Origin: Cognaticolwellia sediminilitoris
Lineage (GTDB): Bacteria; Pseudomonadota; Gammaproteobacteria; Enterobacterales; Alteromonadaceae
DNA: 64,000 nt
Assembly: GCA_002104535.1 (NCBI GenBank)
Contig: NBOG01000006.1
Coordinates: forward strand, 1-64,000
Reading direction: 5' to 3'
Under the pieces are notes generated by a model, which did no database searches, had not been told where the DNA came from, and worked only from the letters and a program-made list of their open reading frames with translations. Shown one piece after another: positions 48,253-57,511 of the stretch (positions within the stretch are counted from its first letter, which is position 1; each line of letters opens with the position of its first letter). The position numbers and the translations under genes were made by a program.

Positions 48253-50139
48253 ATGTTATTTAAAATTTTCTTAGTTCTTATTATTGTCCTCACTAATATT
48301 AGTAAAGCTCAAGCATATAAAAATCAAGCTCTGCCTTTTTCAGATCAAACAATCACCGCAGTAGCAGAATCAAATAAGTGGCAAAAATTAATAAAAATTG
48401 AGCAAAACTCGCTGCTCAAAAATAGTGAATTTGCTGTCCATTCGCAAAGCTTTTATTTTAGTAATATTAAAACACTTACCGCTAAATCAGAATTAATTAA
48501 CACATTAAAAGCCCTACTAGCTGATAAGGCTTATATCACTCCAGACGAAAATCCTCAGTGCAGGTTTCCAGCGAGATATATTTGGTTAAAAACACAGTTT
48601 GATTTGTCACAAATACAAACTGTAACTTGCGAGAAATTTTTAAAATGGTCTAAGTTGCCAAACTCAAAATCATTAAGCTTGATATTTGCTACAGGCTATC
48701 TCGGAAATCCAGCCTCTTACTATGGCCATACGCTATTAAAATTAAATTCAGATAAGAAAACAACGTTAGATTTACTTGAAACTAGTGTTAATTTTGGGGC
48801 TAACGTCCCTGAAGATGAGGACCCAATAACTTATATAATTAAAGGCGTTATTGGTGGCTATGATGCAAATTTTACCCATTCTAAATTTTATTATCATACA
48901 CAAAACTATCTTGAAAATGAGTTGCGTGATTTATGGGAATATCAGCTTAATTTAGATAAAGATGATTATCAATTTCTTGTCGCACATATTTGGGAATTAA
49001 TAGGGCAGAATTTTACCTACTACTTCTTTGATAAAAATTGCGTATTTAGGATGTATGAATTATTCGAGCTAATCGATGACATTAAATTACCGAGTATAAA
49101 AGCACCTTGGGTGATCCCACAAGAAGCCGCCCGAGCTATTAACTCAGCGACTTATAAAAACTTACCTTTAGTGAAAAAAACAATTTATATACCGTCCAGA
49201 CAAGCTAATTTTTATAGCAAGTATTGGCAACTCAATAAGCTACTAAAGTCATCAGTTAAAGCAATAGTGTTAGATATTGAACAACTTAAATTACTGAATA
49301 ATTCTAAGATGCAAAATGAAGATAAGTTAAAAGTATTGAGTGTACTGTTAGATTATTACCAGTACTTGCTCGCTATTGATAACGAAACAAAATTAGAAAA
49401 TGAAGGAAATTATGGAAAAATTTTAGCTTACAGATATCAACTACCTATTGGCAAAGCTCAGTTTTATGAAAATGTACCAATATCTCCGCATAATTCTAGA
49501 CCCTCTAGTTATATTCAAGCTGCTGTTCTACATAATCGTAAATTAGGTAACGGTTATACATTTAAATTGAGACCTGCATATTATGATCAACTAGATGCTG
49601 AAAGTGGTCATGTTAAAAATGGCGTTTTAAAAATGGCCGAATTAGATCTTGAATATCTATCGGATAAATTGTCTATTAGGCAATTTTCAATTTTCGAAGT
49701 ATTAAGCGTAAAAAGTCAGGCTAGTGGTTTACCACAAGATGATTATGACGCTTGGCGCTTGTATTTAGGGCTGAAAAAACAGGAAGATAATTGCCTCAAT
49801 TGTACCGACTTTACATTTCAAGGAAGTAAAGGCTGGGCTGTACCCTTAAACAACTTTACAACTTTAGGCGCCTATTTTGGCGGTGCTTTTGTAGAAAACT
49901 ATCAAGACAGAGGTCGGGTTTATGCTTCAAGTCACTTTACTTTGAACCAAATCATCAATGATAACTGGAATTTTATGATTGATATTGAAGCACGTAAATA
50001 TTTAGAAAATGAACAGATTTCGCTATTTAATTATCGATTTGAAACTCGGTATAAATATATAGTTAATCAGAATTATTTTGATTTCAGATTAGCTCTATCT
50101 GAGCATGAAACTCAATTAAGTCTTGGCTATTATTGGTAA
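48253..50139 (+). CDS. DUF4105 (Lnb-like) exported protein with beta-rich C-terminus
   Basis: A 628-residue protein with an N-terminal signal peptide (about 1-20, ending KAQA|YK). Residues about 140-290 form a DUF4105 domain, the family of the Enterococcus lipoprotein transacylase Lnb: the histidine is H159 in ASYYGHTLLKL, NFGA follows at 180-183, and the cysteine is C263 in YYFFDKNCVFRMYEL, the expected catalytic pair. The C-terminal part (about 400-628) has many alternating hydrophobic strands and ends in a terminal Trp (SLGYYW), suggesting an outer-membrane beta-barrel; this is an inference. It follows the DUF3015 gene by 73 bp. Acyltransfer to lipoproteins or other envelope substrates is possible but unproven. 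Confidence 0.78.
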   Translation: MLFKIFLVLIIVLTNISKAQAYKNQALPFSDQTITAVAESNKWQKLIKIEQNSLLKNSEFAVHSQSFYFSNIKTLTAKSELINTLKALLADKAYITPDENPQCRFPARYIWLKTQFDLSQIQTVTCEKFLKWSKLPNSKSLSLIFATGYLGNPASYYGHTLLKLNSDKKTTLDLLETSVNFGANVPEDEDPITYIIKGVIGGYDANFTHSKFYYHTQNYLENELRDLWEYQLNLDKDDYQFLVAHIWELIGQNFTYYFFDKNCVFRMYELFELIDDIKLPSIKAPWVIPQEAARAINSATYKNLPLVKKTIYIPSRQANFYSKYWQLNKLLKSSVKAIVLDIEQLKLLNNSKMQNEDKLKVLSVLLDYYQYLLAIDNETKLENEGNYGKILAYRYQLPIGKAQFYENVPISPHNSRPSSYIQAAVLHNRKLGNGYTFKLRPAYYDQLDAESGHVKNGVLKMAELDLEYLSDKLSIRQFSIFEVLSVKSQASGLPQDDYDAWRLYLGLKKQEDNCLNCTDFTFQGSKGWAVPLNNFTTLGAYFGGAFVENYQDRGRVYASSHFTLNQIINDNWNFMIDIEARKYLENEQISLFNYRFETRYKYIVNQNYFDFRLALSEHETQLSLGYYW

Positions 50140-50144
50140 ATAAA

Positions 50145-50170
50145 AAATGCCACTTTATTAAGTGGCATTT
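50145..50170. terminator. Bidirectional terminator after the DUF4105 gene and S9 peptidase gene
   Basis: AAATGCCACTT/AAGTGGCATTT forms an 11-bp stem with loop TATT; A and T runs on both sides serve either strand between the two convergent genes. Confidence 0.8.
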
Positions 50171-50221
50171 GATTATAATTTAATGAGTTTTTTACTATTT
50201 AACTTTAGTTAGGCAATAAGG

Positions 50222-52516
50222 CTATTTAGCAAAAATAAACTCTTTTGGTGGTGTAATCGCCATTAAGTGTTGAACAAAGTAATCCCAACGCTTTCTCATC
50301 ATGTAAGACTCTCTAGCAAAGCCATGACCGCGATTTGGTAGCATAAGCATGTCGAAGTCTTTATTAGCAGAGATTAACGCTTCAACGACTACTAAGGTGT
50401 TATATGGTGGCACGTTAGTATCTGTTGTTCCGTGCGCTATCAACAATTTACCTTTTAGGTTGTCTACAATCAGTTGATTCGCCTGACTGTCGTAATTGGT
50501 ACTGCCATCTTCGTTTTCTACTAAAACGCCGTGGTATTTCTCGCCCCACTCATCAGCATAGTTTCTGTTATCGTGGTTACCCGCTTGTGACACTGCAACT
50601 GAATAGAACTCTGGATAGGTTAGTAAAGCACGCGTCGAAGCAAAACCGCCACCTGAATGACCCCAAATACCGACTTTAGTGCTATCAATCCATTGATGTT
50701 TTTCAGCTAATTGTTTGATAGCGGCTACTTGATCTGGAATACCACTATCGCCCATATTTTGATAATAAAACTCATGAAAACTTTTTGAACGCCCTGGTGT
50801 GCCTAACGCATCTATTTCAATAACAATAAAACCAAGTTCTGCAATGGCTTGATTATCTCCACGCGCGGTCCTAAAGTGACGACCTCGAATACTGCCTACT
50901 TGAGGACCAGGATATAAGTAGTTAACAACAGGGTAAGTCTTAGTCGCATCAAAATCGCTTGGTTTATACATTAAGCCATAGATGTCATGTTCGTTATTAC
51001 GATCTTTTACGATAAAAGGTGTTGGCGCCTGCCAACCTGTTGCTGTTAACTGACTAATATCCATTTGTTCAACAACAAAGCCTGATTTACTATCGGTACT
51101 GCGTATAAAACTAGTTTCTGGTGAGTTTGGCGTAGAAACCCTGTCTAAGAAATACTCTGCATTATTACTTAAGGTAATACGATGATGTTTTTTCTCAGGA
51201 GTTAATAAGGTTAAATCGGTGCCGTCTTTGTTAACACTATAAAGGTAATGAAAATAAGGGTCACTGCCCTCTTTACCCGCACCTGTAAAAATCAATTTAC
51301 CGGTTGATTCATTAACATTAAGTAATTCAAGAACCGTCCAATCACCTTTGGTTATTTGGTTTTTAATTTTTCCGGTTGTCGCATCTACTAAATATAAATG
51401 CCCCCAATTAGAGCGCTGTGAAAACCAAATAATTTCATTACTTTTATCTAAGTACTTCCAACTGATACCACTAACACCTGATTCGAAAAAGCTCTCGGTA
51501 GTTTCGCTTAGAATTGTCCGAACTTTTCCGGTAACAGCATCGGCAATTTTTAGCGTGGCTGTTTTATGGTCGCGGGTAGATGACACAAAGGCAAAATGAC
51601 TACTATCAGCAGACCAATCAATATCAAGTAAACTACCATCGCGGCCAGCAACATGATCGGTAATGGTTGATCTGTGATCATCAGCAGGCATATCAAGCAC
51701 CACGACACTGGCATTTTCAACATCAATAACAACACGTTGAATTTTAAAAATGTTTTCATCACCAGGTAATGGGTATTTCCAAACGTCAATATCGGGATGA
51801 CCAACGGCAGTTGACACAATACCCATTTCACCAACATTTCGACCATCATGTTTAAAGCTGGTTAGTTTTTTTGAATCAGGTGACCATTTAACTACCGGCT
51901 TTTTACTACGAACCCAGCCTGCATTATTTGTGGCGTAACCATAATCTTGAATACCGTCTGTGGTTAATTGTTTTTCTTTGTTGCTAGTAAAGTCACGTAA
52001 CCATAAATTGTGGTCTTTTATAAAAACGGCATATTTACCATTAGGTGCAACTAATTCAGTGCTTTTGACGGTGTTTTTGTTGAGCTTACATAAGTAACTT
52101 TTGATATTACATTGGTAAGATTTACCCGCTATTTTTAACGAAATTTGGCTTTTGGCAGTAAATTCAAATTGTTTAAAGGGGAGATCTTCTTGATTAACTT
52201 CTTGCTCAGTTATTCTCGCTAAAGCTGTAGCTAATTTTCCATGATTAAAAGCCAAAGATTTTTTCTTTGTAATAGCATCAACTTTAAAAAACTGCTTACC
52301 GTTTGCGCTAGCGCTACGATAAATTACCTGATTTTGATCAGTCCAGTTTGGATAATCTACAGTACCAATAACTAACTTATCGGTGTATTTGCTTAACTGA
52401 CGCTCAGCTTGTTGATATTTTTCAACGCTTAAGGACTCAGCGTTTACTGTAAAAGTTATGTTGGCCAAGCAAGCTAAAACAGCACTTGACGATATATATT
52501 TTAATTTCGAAAGCAT
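50222..52516 (-). CDS. Secreted S9 family prolyl oligopeptidase (dipeptidyl peptidase IV type)
   Basis: A 764-residue serine peptidase. The signal peptide covers about 1-26 (ending VNA|ES). Residues about 60-500 form a beta-propeller with DPP-IV-like repeats, and the C-terminal alpha/beta hydrolase domain holds the triad: Ser in GIWGHSGGGFAS near 620, Asp in HGTTDTNVP near 699, and His in PNRGHGF near 731. The family removes X-Pro or other dipeptides from peptide N-termini, so a role in using extracellular proline-rich peptides is likely. It is a single gene, divergent from the orphan AMP-binding C-terminal domain gene. Exact specificity is not readable from sequence. Confidence 0.92.
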   Translation of the reverse strand: MLSKLKYISSSAVLACLANITFTVNAESLSVEKYQQAERQLSKYTDKLVIGTVDYPNWTDQNQVIYRSASANGKQFFKVDAITKKKSLAFNHGKLATALARITEQEVNQEDLPFKQFEFTAKSQISLKIAGKSYQCNIKSYLCKLNKNTVKSTELVAPNGKYAVFIKDHNLWLRDFTSNKEKQLTTDGIQDYGYATNNAGWVRSKKPVVKWSPDSKKLTSFKHDGRNVGEMGIVSTAVGHPDIDVWKYPLPGDENIFKIQRVVIDVENASVVVLDMPADDHRSTITDHVAGRDGSLLDIDWSADSSHFAFVSSTRDHKTATLKIADAVTGKVRTILSETTESFFESGVSGISWKYLDKSNEIIWFSQRSNWGHLYLVDATTGKIKNQITKGDWTVLELLNVNESTGKLIFTGAGKEGSDPYFHYLYSVNKDGTDLTLLTPEKKHHRITLSNNAEYFLDRVSTPNSPETSFIRSTDSKSGFVVEQMDISQLTATGWQAPTPFIVKDRNNEHDIYGLMYKPSDFDATKTYPVVNYLYPGPQVGSIRGRHFRTARGDNQAIAELGFIVIEIDALGTPGRSKSFHEFYYQNMGDSGIPDQVAAIKQLAEKHQWIDSTKVGIWGHSGGGFASTRALLTYPEFYSVAVSQAGNHDNRNYADEWGEKYHGVLVENEDGSTNYDSQANQLIVDNLKGKLLIAHGTTDTNVPPYNTLVVVEALISANKDFDMLMLPNRGHGFARESYMMRKRWDYFVQHLMAITPPKEFIFAK

Positions 52517-52790
52517 AAATAACCTTTTATAGATCAGTTATAAAAATAGAGTTTTAATTATTCTAACACTACTTTTTTAAATGCTGGCGCATTTATCGAC
52601 CAGTAGGTTATTTATTACGTTGATTACTAAAAAACTAACTTCAGGGATTCGGTTTAGACTAAAGTCTACCCTGATTTTGTTCAATTTTAGACTTAGGTCT
52701 AATTTCTAATTTTAACTTAATTCTCTAGTGTTAATAGCATCTAAAAGAGCCGTGTTTAAGGTTCTATAAATACTTTAAATAGAGAATAAC
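52517..52790. promoter_or_regulatory. Divergent control region with two matched palindromes
   Basis: The spacer between the S9 peptidase and orphan AMP-binding C-terminal genes has two 14-bp inverted repeats: TAGACT-AA-AGTCTA (52655-52668, perfect) and TAGACT-TA-GGTCTA (52688-52701, one mismatch). They are 33 bp apart, about three helical turns. The form (two six-base half-sites around an AT core) fits operators of dimeric LuxR/NarL-type regulators, but the regulator is not identified. Confidence 0.6.
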
Positions 52791-53279
52791 ATGTCAAATT
52801 TTCCGATCTATAACAGTAAACAAGCTGAATTGTCTTGGCTGCAGTCATGTGAAGGTGAATGGTTTTATTTTCTTGAAAAAGACACTCTTAACGAGAGTGC
52901 TTCTACAGTCATTGAACAAGATTACATTTGGCTAGTATCACATCATAATTCCAGCCATTTACTTAACGGATATCGTATTGCGAATACAACCCTTGAAAGC
53001 TTTGTTGAACAGTTAACGGGTATAAAACAGGCGATTGTATTTGGCGTTCCTCATGAGCTAAAAGGTAATGATGTGCATATTTATGTTGAACTTAGCTTAA
53101 GTGATACTGATCAAGAAGCTCTCTCGAAAGCAATTAATGAAAAATTAGCAGATTACTTTGGTGAGTTAGTACGAGCTGAAACCATTGTATTTATTGATGA
53201 AATACCCAACACAGCTAATAAATCATTAGCACGAAAAATATTAAAGTCTCAAAGAATAACAATGCAGTTCGCCGCTTAA
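52791..53279 (+). CDS. Orphan acyl-CoA-synthetase C-terminal (AMP-binding_C-like) domain protein
   Basis: A 162-residue protein that reads like the last part of an acetyl-CoA-synthetase-type enzyme without its large N-terminal domain. [20 protein letters not shown] aligns with the hinge [41 protein letters not shown] aligns with AAVVGIPHNIKGQAIYAYV; and [20 protein letters not shown] aligns with the final PKTRSGKIMRRIL. The hinge GRxDD is replaced by SHHNSS, and the catalytic lysine position holds serine, so adenylation chemistry is not expected. The first 35 residues are unrelated. It lies 120 bp before a DcaP-like porin and behind the matched palindromes. It may be a regulatory or binding subunit, or a decaying fragment; the intact frame argues for the former. 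Confidence 0.7.
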   Translation: [162 protein letters not shown]

Positions 53280-53399
53280 AAATATAACGATAAAAACACC
53301 GTCTGAGTAGGCTGTTATTGCTCTAAGGTCAATATTGCCAATAGGTTTAAATAGCAAAGATTATTAAGCCTAAATGGTATAACACATGGGGAAAGTAAA

Positions 53400-54434
53400 A
53401 TGTTTAACAAGAAAAAGATCTTATTAGCAACAGGCCTTTTAGCCATGGCTAGCAGCTCACAAGCTGGTTATGAAATAAAGTTATCAGATAAAGACACCAT
53501 AACTTTTGGTGGTTATATTAAACTTGATACTCGTTATGTTGATGGCAGTATCAATAGTATTACCAAAGATTATTGGGTTGGTGCAGGTAACGTTGCCGAT
53601 ATTTCTCAGTTTAGTTTTCGCGCCACAGAATCTCGTTTTAATACCAAATATGTTCATGGTGATGTTACCGGCTTTATCGAGCTTGATTTTCATGGTGGTG
53701 GCGGTAATGAAATTGTTTCAAACTCCTCTAATCCGCGAATTCGTCACGCTTTTATCAAATATAAAAATATTCTTGTTGGGCAAACATGGTCAACTTTTGT
53801 TAATACCAGTGCCTTAGCGGAAGCCGCTGACTTTGCTGGGCCACTTAATGCGGCAGCGTTTATCAGACAAGGTCAAATCCGTTATACCCAAGGTAACTTT
53901 CAAGTAGCGATAGAGAACCCAGAATCTGATAAAGGTGATCCGAGCCAAGATTCAATACCTGATATTATCGCAAAATACACCTTTAAAGGGGATTGGGGTA
54001 ATGTTTCAGTTGCAGGTTTAGCTCGTCAGTTAAATACGCTTGGTGGTAACTCTGAATCGGCATTTGGTTATGGTATAGCCGGCCAAATAAAAACCTTTGG
54101 CAAAGATGATATTCGTTTTCAATACCATGGCGGTGAAACCGGTCGTTATGTTGGTGTTGTTGCTGCTCGAGATTTAGTTGGTGAAGAAGTCGAAGAAACT
54201 ACGTCATATATGGTGTCTTACCGCCATTTTTGGACTGATGATATTCGCAGTACCGCCTTTTATGGTAAAACCACCACTGAAGTCGCTGATGCTGATAGAA
54301 GGCATTGGGGTGTAAATGTATTTAAAAACTACACTAAAGAGCTTTCATTTGGCTTTGAATTTGGTAATTTTGAATCTGTAGACCAAAGTGCTGATTCTGA
54401 TTACATCCAACTATCTGCTAAGTACGTACTTTAG
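53400..54434 (+). CDS. DcaP-like outer-membrane porin
   Basis: A 344-residue outer-membrane protein with a signal peptide (about 1-22, ending SQA|GY). The mature protein begins with a strand (ITFGGYIKLDTRY), has the LVGQTWSTF block near 123 followed by a long alanine-rich loop, and ends with alternating strands and a terminal LSAKYVL typical of trimeric porins. This arrangement resembles the DcaP family, which takes up small carboxylates or related molecules in Acinetobacter; substrate here is unknown. It is the second gene behind the palindrome-bearing control region, and is followed by a strong terminator. Confidence 0.8.
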   Translation: MFNKKKILLATGLLAMASSSQAGYEIKLSDKDTITFGGYIKLDTRYVDGSINSITKDYWVGAGNVADISQFSFRATESRFNTKYVHGDVTGFIELDFHGGGGNEIVSNSSNPRIRHAFIKYKNILVGQTWSTFVNTSALAEAADFAGPLNAAAFIRQGQIRYTQGNFQVAIENPESDKGDPSQDSIPDIIAKYTFKGDWGNVSVAGLARQLNTLGGNSESAFGYGIAGQIKTFGKDDIRFQYHGGETGRYVGVVAARDLVGEEVEETTSYMVSYRHFWTDDIRSTAFYGKTTTEVADADRRHWGVNVFKNYTKELSFGFEFGNFESVDQSADSDYIQLSAKYVL

Positions 54435-54932
54435 TATCAATAGAAAAATATAGTATTGAGACGCTAGAACTTATAACGTCGAAGGCTAACAATTTGCATT
54501 AATTGACCTCTAGTTGAGGTTGTTTTCGGGGAAGCTTACGCTTCCCCATTTTTATGTTCAGGATGAACGGTATGTCACGGTCACATGGATGTGAAAGAGT
54601 GACGATGTTCAGGATGAACGGTCAGGTTATTAGTTCCAGACATAACCTAAGTACATACATCCATGTATGCACAGATTATTAGTTCCAGACATAATCTAAG
54701 TACCGACATCCCTGTCGGCAATGTCACGATCACATGGTCGTTCTATGCCATCTCGGTAATTACTCCTGCATTACTCTAATGACTTACATCCATGTAAGAA
54801 ATTGGCATCACGGCTTTAGTGCATCCTTGCACGTCGATGAACGGTCAGGTTATTAGTTCCAGACATAATTTAAGTACCGACTAAAGCGCTTCAAACTTAT
54901 AGCTGACAGCTCTATACTGATAGCTTAAACCG
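54435..54932. repeat. Intergenic cluster of covarying hairpin repeats
   Basis: The 498-bp spacer between the convergent porin and tex genes has no gene. Type 1 units share TTATTAGTTCCAGACATAA (54627-54645, 54676-54694, 54850-54868); their flanks pair as AGGTTAT/ATAACCT, AGATTAT/ATAATCT and AGGTTAT/ATAATTT, so the arms covary while the loop is fixed. After an AAGTA spacer come type 2 hairpins with a TCC core: CATACATCCATGTATG (54653-54668), then CCGACATCCCTGTCGG (54703-54718). Related type 2 hairpins are CTTACATCCATGTAAG (54783-54798), GTGCATCCTTGCAC (54819-54832) and TCACATGGATGTGA (54580-54593). An 18-bp direct repeat occurs at 54554-54571 and 54605-54622, and a 33-bp one at 54613-54645 and 54836-54868. 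Confidence 0.85.
54528..54547 (+). terminator. Terminator of the porin gene
   Basis: Perfect 8-bp GC-rich stem GGGGAAGC/GCTTCCCC with loop TTAC, then ATTTTT. Confidence 0.88.
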
Positions 54933-57275
54933 TTATTTTTTCAACTTAGCAAAAGCATTGGCAAAGGCATCACCCATAGCCGCGTTATTGGCGACTTTCT
55001 GTGGTTTTGCTTTGGTCTGGCTTTTGTTCGGGGCCGTATTTTTAGTTTTATTGTCGTTTGGTTGTGCTTTAAACGGTTTTTCTGTTCCTTGACTCTTGGC
55101 CGGCGCAATGGCTTCTTCTAAACGCATGGTTAAGCTGATACGTTTGCGTTGCGGGTCAACTTCAAGCACTTTCACTTTCACTACTTCGCCGGCTTTCACC
55201 ACTTCATGTGGGTCGCTAACAAACTTATTCGTCAATGATGAAATATGTACTAAACCGTCTTGATGAACTCCTATATCAACAAACGCACCAAAGTTAGCGA
55301 CATTAGAAATAACACCTTCGAGTATCATGCCGACTTTCAGATCATTAATGGTGGTAACACCTTCTTGAAAGGTTGCTGTTTTAAACTCAGGACGAGGGTC
55401 ACGACCAGGTTTTTCTAATTCACTGATAATATCTTTAATCGTTAGGGCGCCAAACTTGTCGCTTACCAAGGTTTCAACATTAACTTTTTCTAAGGCGGCT
55501 TTGTTACCAATAACGTCGCTGATTTCTGTATTAATTTGTTGCGATATTTTAGCGACTAAACCGTAAGTTTCAGGATGAACCGCTGAGTAATCTAATGGAT
55601 TGTCACCATTACTGATACGTAAAAACCCAGCCGCTTGTTCAAATGCTTTTGGCCCTAAACGCGCTACTTTTTTTAATTCATTACGGTTATTAAAGCGACC
55701 ATGTTGATCGCGAAAGCTCACCACATTGTTTGCCATGGTTTTGTTTAAACCTGAAACTCTTGATAATAAAGGTGCCGAGGCACTATTTAAATCGACACCT
55801 ACTGCGTTTACACAGTCTTCAATAACATTATCTAGCGTTTGGCTGAGTTGGCTTTGACTAACATCGTGTTGATATTGCCCAACACCTATCGCTTTAGGGT
55901 CTATTTTAACTAGCTCTGCAAGCGGGTCTTGAAGTCGGCGAGCAATAGAGACTGCACCACGAATTGATACGTCTAAATCAGGAAACTCTTTCGAAGCAAA
56001 CTCAGAAGCAGAATAAACCGATGCGCCAGCTTCACTGACAATAACTTTAGTCGGTTTGTTTTTTTCTAATGTTGAAATAACTTCAGCGATAAGTTTGTCA
56101 CTTTCGCGTGACGCAGTGCCATTGCCAATCGCGACTAACTCTACTTTATGTTGTTGGCATAAATTGACTAAGGTACGTACTGATTTATCCCAATGATTTT
56201 GCGGCGCATGTGGAAATATTGTCGCGGTTTGTAATAACTTACCGGTGGCATCAACAATAGCAAGTTTACAACCCGTTCGCATACCAGGGTCTAAACCTAA
56301 AGTGGTTTTTGGTCCTGCCGGCGCTGCCATCATTAAGTCATGTAAATTACGAGCGAATACCTTAATGGCTTCCACTTCCGCTTCTTCACGCAATTTACCG
56401 AGTAGTTCAGTTTCTAAACTTTGGCTTAACTTTAACTTCCAAGTTGACTGAACGACTTTGGTTAGAAATGTTGCCGCTGCCTGCCCGGTTAAGCGTAAAT
56501 TAAAGTGTTCTGTGATCAGCTGTTGTGCACTAGAGAAAGCACCTTCTTGACCAGGATCTGCATCAATACTTAGGGATAATAAGCCCTCATTACGGCCACG
56601 CAACATAGCTAGCATACGATGCGAAGGTACATTTCTTAATAATTCAGAATGTTCAAAGTAATCACGGTACTTTGCTGCTTCGTTATCTTTACCTTTAACT
56701 AGTTTGCTGCAAAGGTGGGCTTGTTTAAGTAAATGGCGACGTAACTTTTGAACCAAGTTCGCGTCTTCGGCAAAACGCTCAACTAAAATATTATGAGCAC
56801 CATCAAGCACTGATTTTATATCATCAAAGCCCTGCTCTTTATTGATAAAAGCTTGGGCTTCTAACTCTGGGTCAAGTTGCCAGTTGTTGTAAATTTTATC
56901 GGCTAAAGGCGTTAAACCTGCAGTAATAGCCATCTGCCCTTTAGTTTTTCTTTTCGGTTTAAAGGGTAAATAAAGATCTTCTAAGCGAGTTTTATTATCG
57001 GCATTATTTAACTCTGCAGCCAAAGCGGGTGTTAGTTTACCTTGCTGTTCAATATTTGAAATAATGACTTGTCGGCGATCCGCTAAGTCACGTAAATACA
57101 CCAATCGTTGCGCGAGATGACGTAAATGATTGTCATCTAACCCTTGTGTGACTTCTTTTCGATAGCGGGCAATAAAAGGAACCGTTGCACCTTCATCTAA
57201 TAAGTTTATAGCGGCATTGATCTGGCTAGTTTTTACATCAAGTTCTTTAGCAATTTGTTCTGCGATTGGTGTCAT
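54933..57275 (-). CDS. tex: Tex family RNA-binding transcription accessory protein
   Basis: Tex is a conserved nucleic-acid-binding protein with Spt6-like architecture. The 780-residue protein has the N-terminal helix-turn-helix and central helical region ([17 protein letters not shown] near the start), the YqgF-like domain beginning [19 protein letters not shown] near residue 327, helix-hairpin-helix motifs ([20 protein letters not shown]), and a C-terminal S1 domain ([20 protein letters not shown] from about 650). A lysine-rich tail of about 60 residues follows. It is a single gene, convergent with the porin across the repeat cluster. Its cellular role remains poorly defined. Confidence 0.94.
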   Translation of the reverse strand: MTPIAEQIAKELDVKTSQINAAINLLDEGATVPFIARYRKEVTQGLDDNHLRHLAQRLVYLRDLADRRQVIISNIEQQGKLTPALAAELNNADNKTRLEDLYLPFKPKRKTKGQMAITAGLTPLADKIYNNWQLDPELEAQAFINKEQGFDDIKSVLDGAHNILVERFAEDANLVQKLRRHLLKQAHLCSKLVKGKDNEAAKYRDYFEHSELLRNVPSHRMLAMLRGRNEGLLSLSIDADPGQEGAFSSAQQLITEHFNLRLTGQAAATFLTKVVQSTWKLKLSQSLETELLGKLREEAEVEAIKVFARNLHDLMMAAPAGPKTTLGLDPGMRTGCKLAIVDATGKLLQTATIFPHAPQNHWDKSVRTLVNLCQQHKVELVAIGNGTASRESDKLIAEVISTLEKNKPTKVIVSEAGASVYSASEFASKEFPDLDVSIRGAVSIARRLQDPLAELVKIDPKAIGVGQYQHDVSQSQLSQTLDNVIEDCVNAVGVDLNSASAPLLSRVSGLNKTMANNVVSFRDQHGRFNNRNELKKVARLGPKAFEQAAGFLRISNGDNPLDYSAVHPETYGLVAKISQQINTEISDVIGNKAALEKVNVETLVSDKFGALTIKDIISELEKPGRDPRPEFKTATFQEGVTTINDLKVGMILEGVISNVANFGAFVDIGVHQDGLVHISSLTNKFVSDPHEVVKAGEVVKVKVLEVDPQRKRISLTMRLEEAIAPAKSQGTEKPFKAQPNDNKTKNTAPNKSQTKAKPQKVANNAAMGDAFANAFAKLKK

Positions 57276-57511
57276 TTATATAGAGCCCTAGTGCTTTAAA
57301 GGTCAAGGTAATTGCGGTGTTGATTATGAACACATTATATACCCAAACACTAGACAGAAGCGATATTCACGCCTGAGTTCTTTCAGTAAAAGCAAAATAT
57401 CTTCATTTATAGATGGCAAATGTTAATAGAATTTTAATAGTGTGAAAATTAAAAAAACGCTACAATGAGCACGTATTAACATTTAATTTAATAAAAATAA
57501 TCGGAAAAATT

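Noticed and set aside
53506-53817. A 103-codon open frame inside the porin gene
   Set aside because: Shadow frame of a porin with clear signal peptide and barrel; hydrophobic composition arises from the out-of-frame reading.
54554-54885. CRISPR array
   Set aside because: Repeats are of at least two kinds, irregularly spaced and palindromic with variable arms; there are no uniform spacers and no cas genes.
54933-57275. Prophage or mobile-element cargo near tex
   Set aside because: tex is a chromosomal housekeeping gene with normal length; no integrase, transposase or att-like duplication was seen around it.
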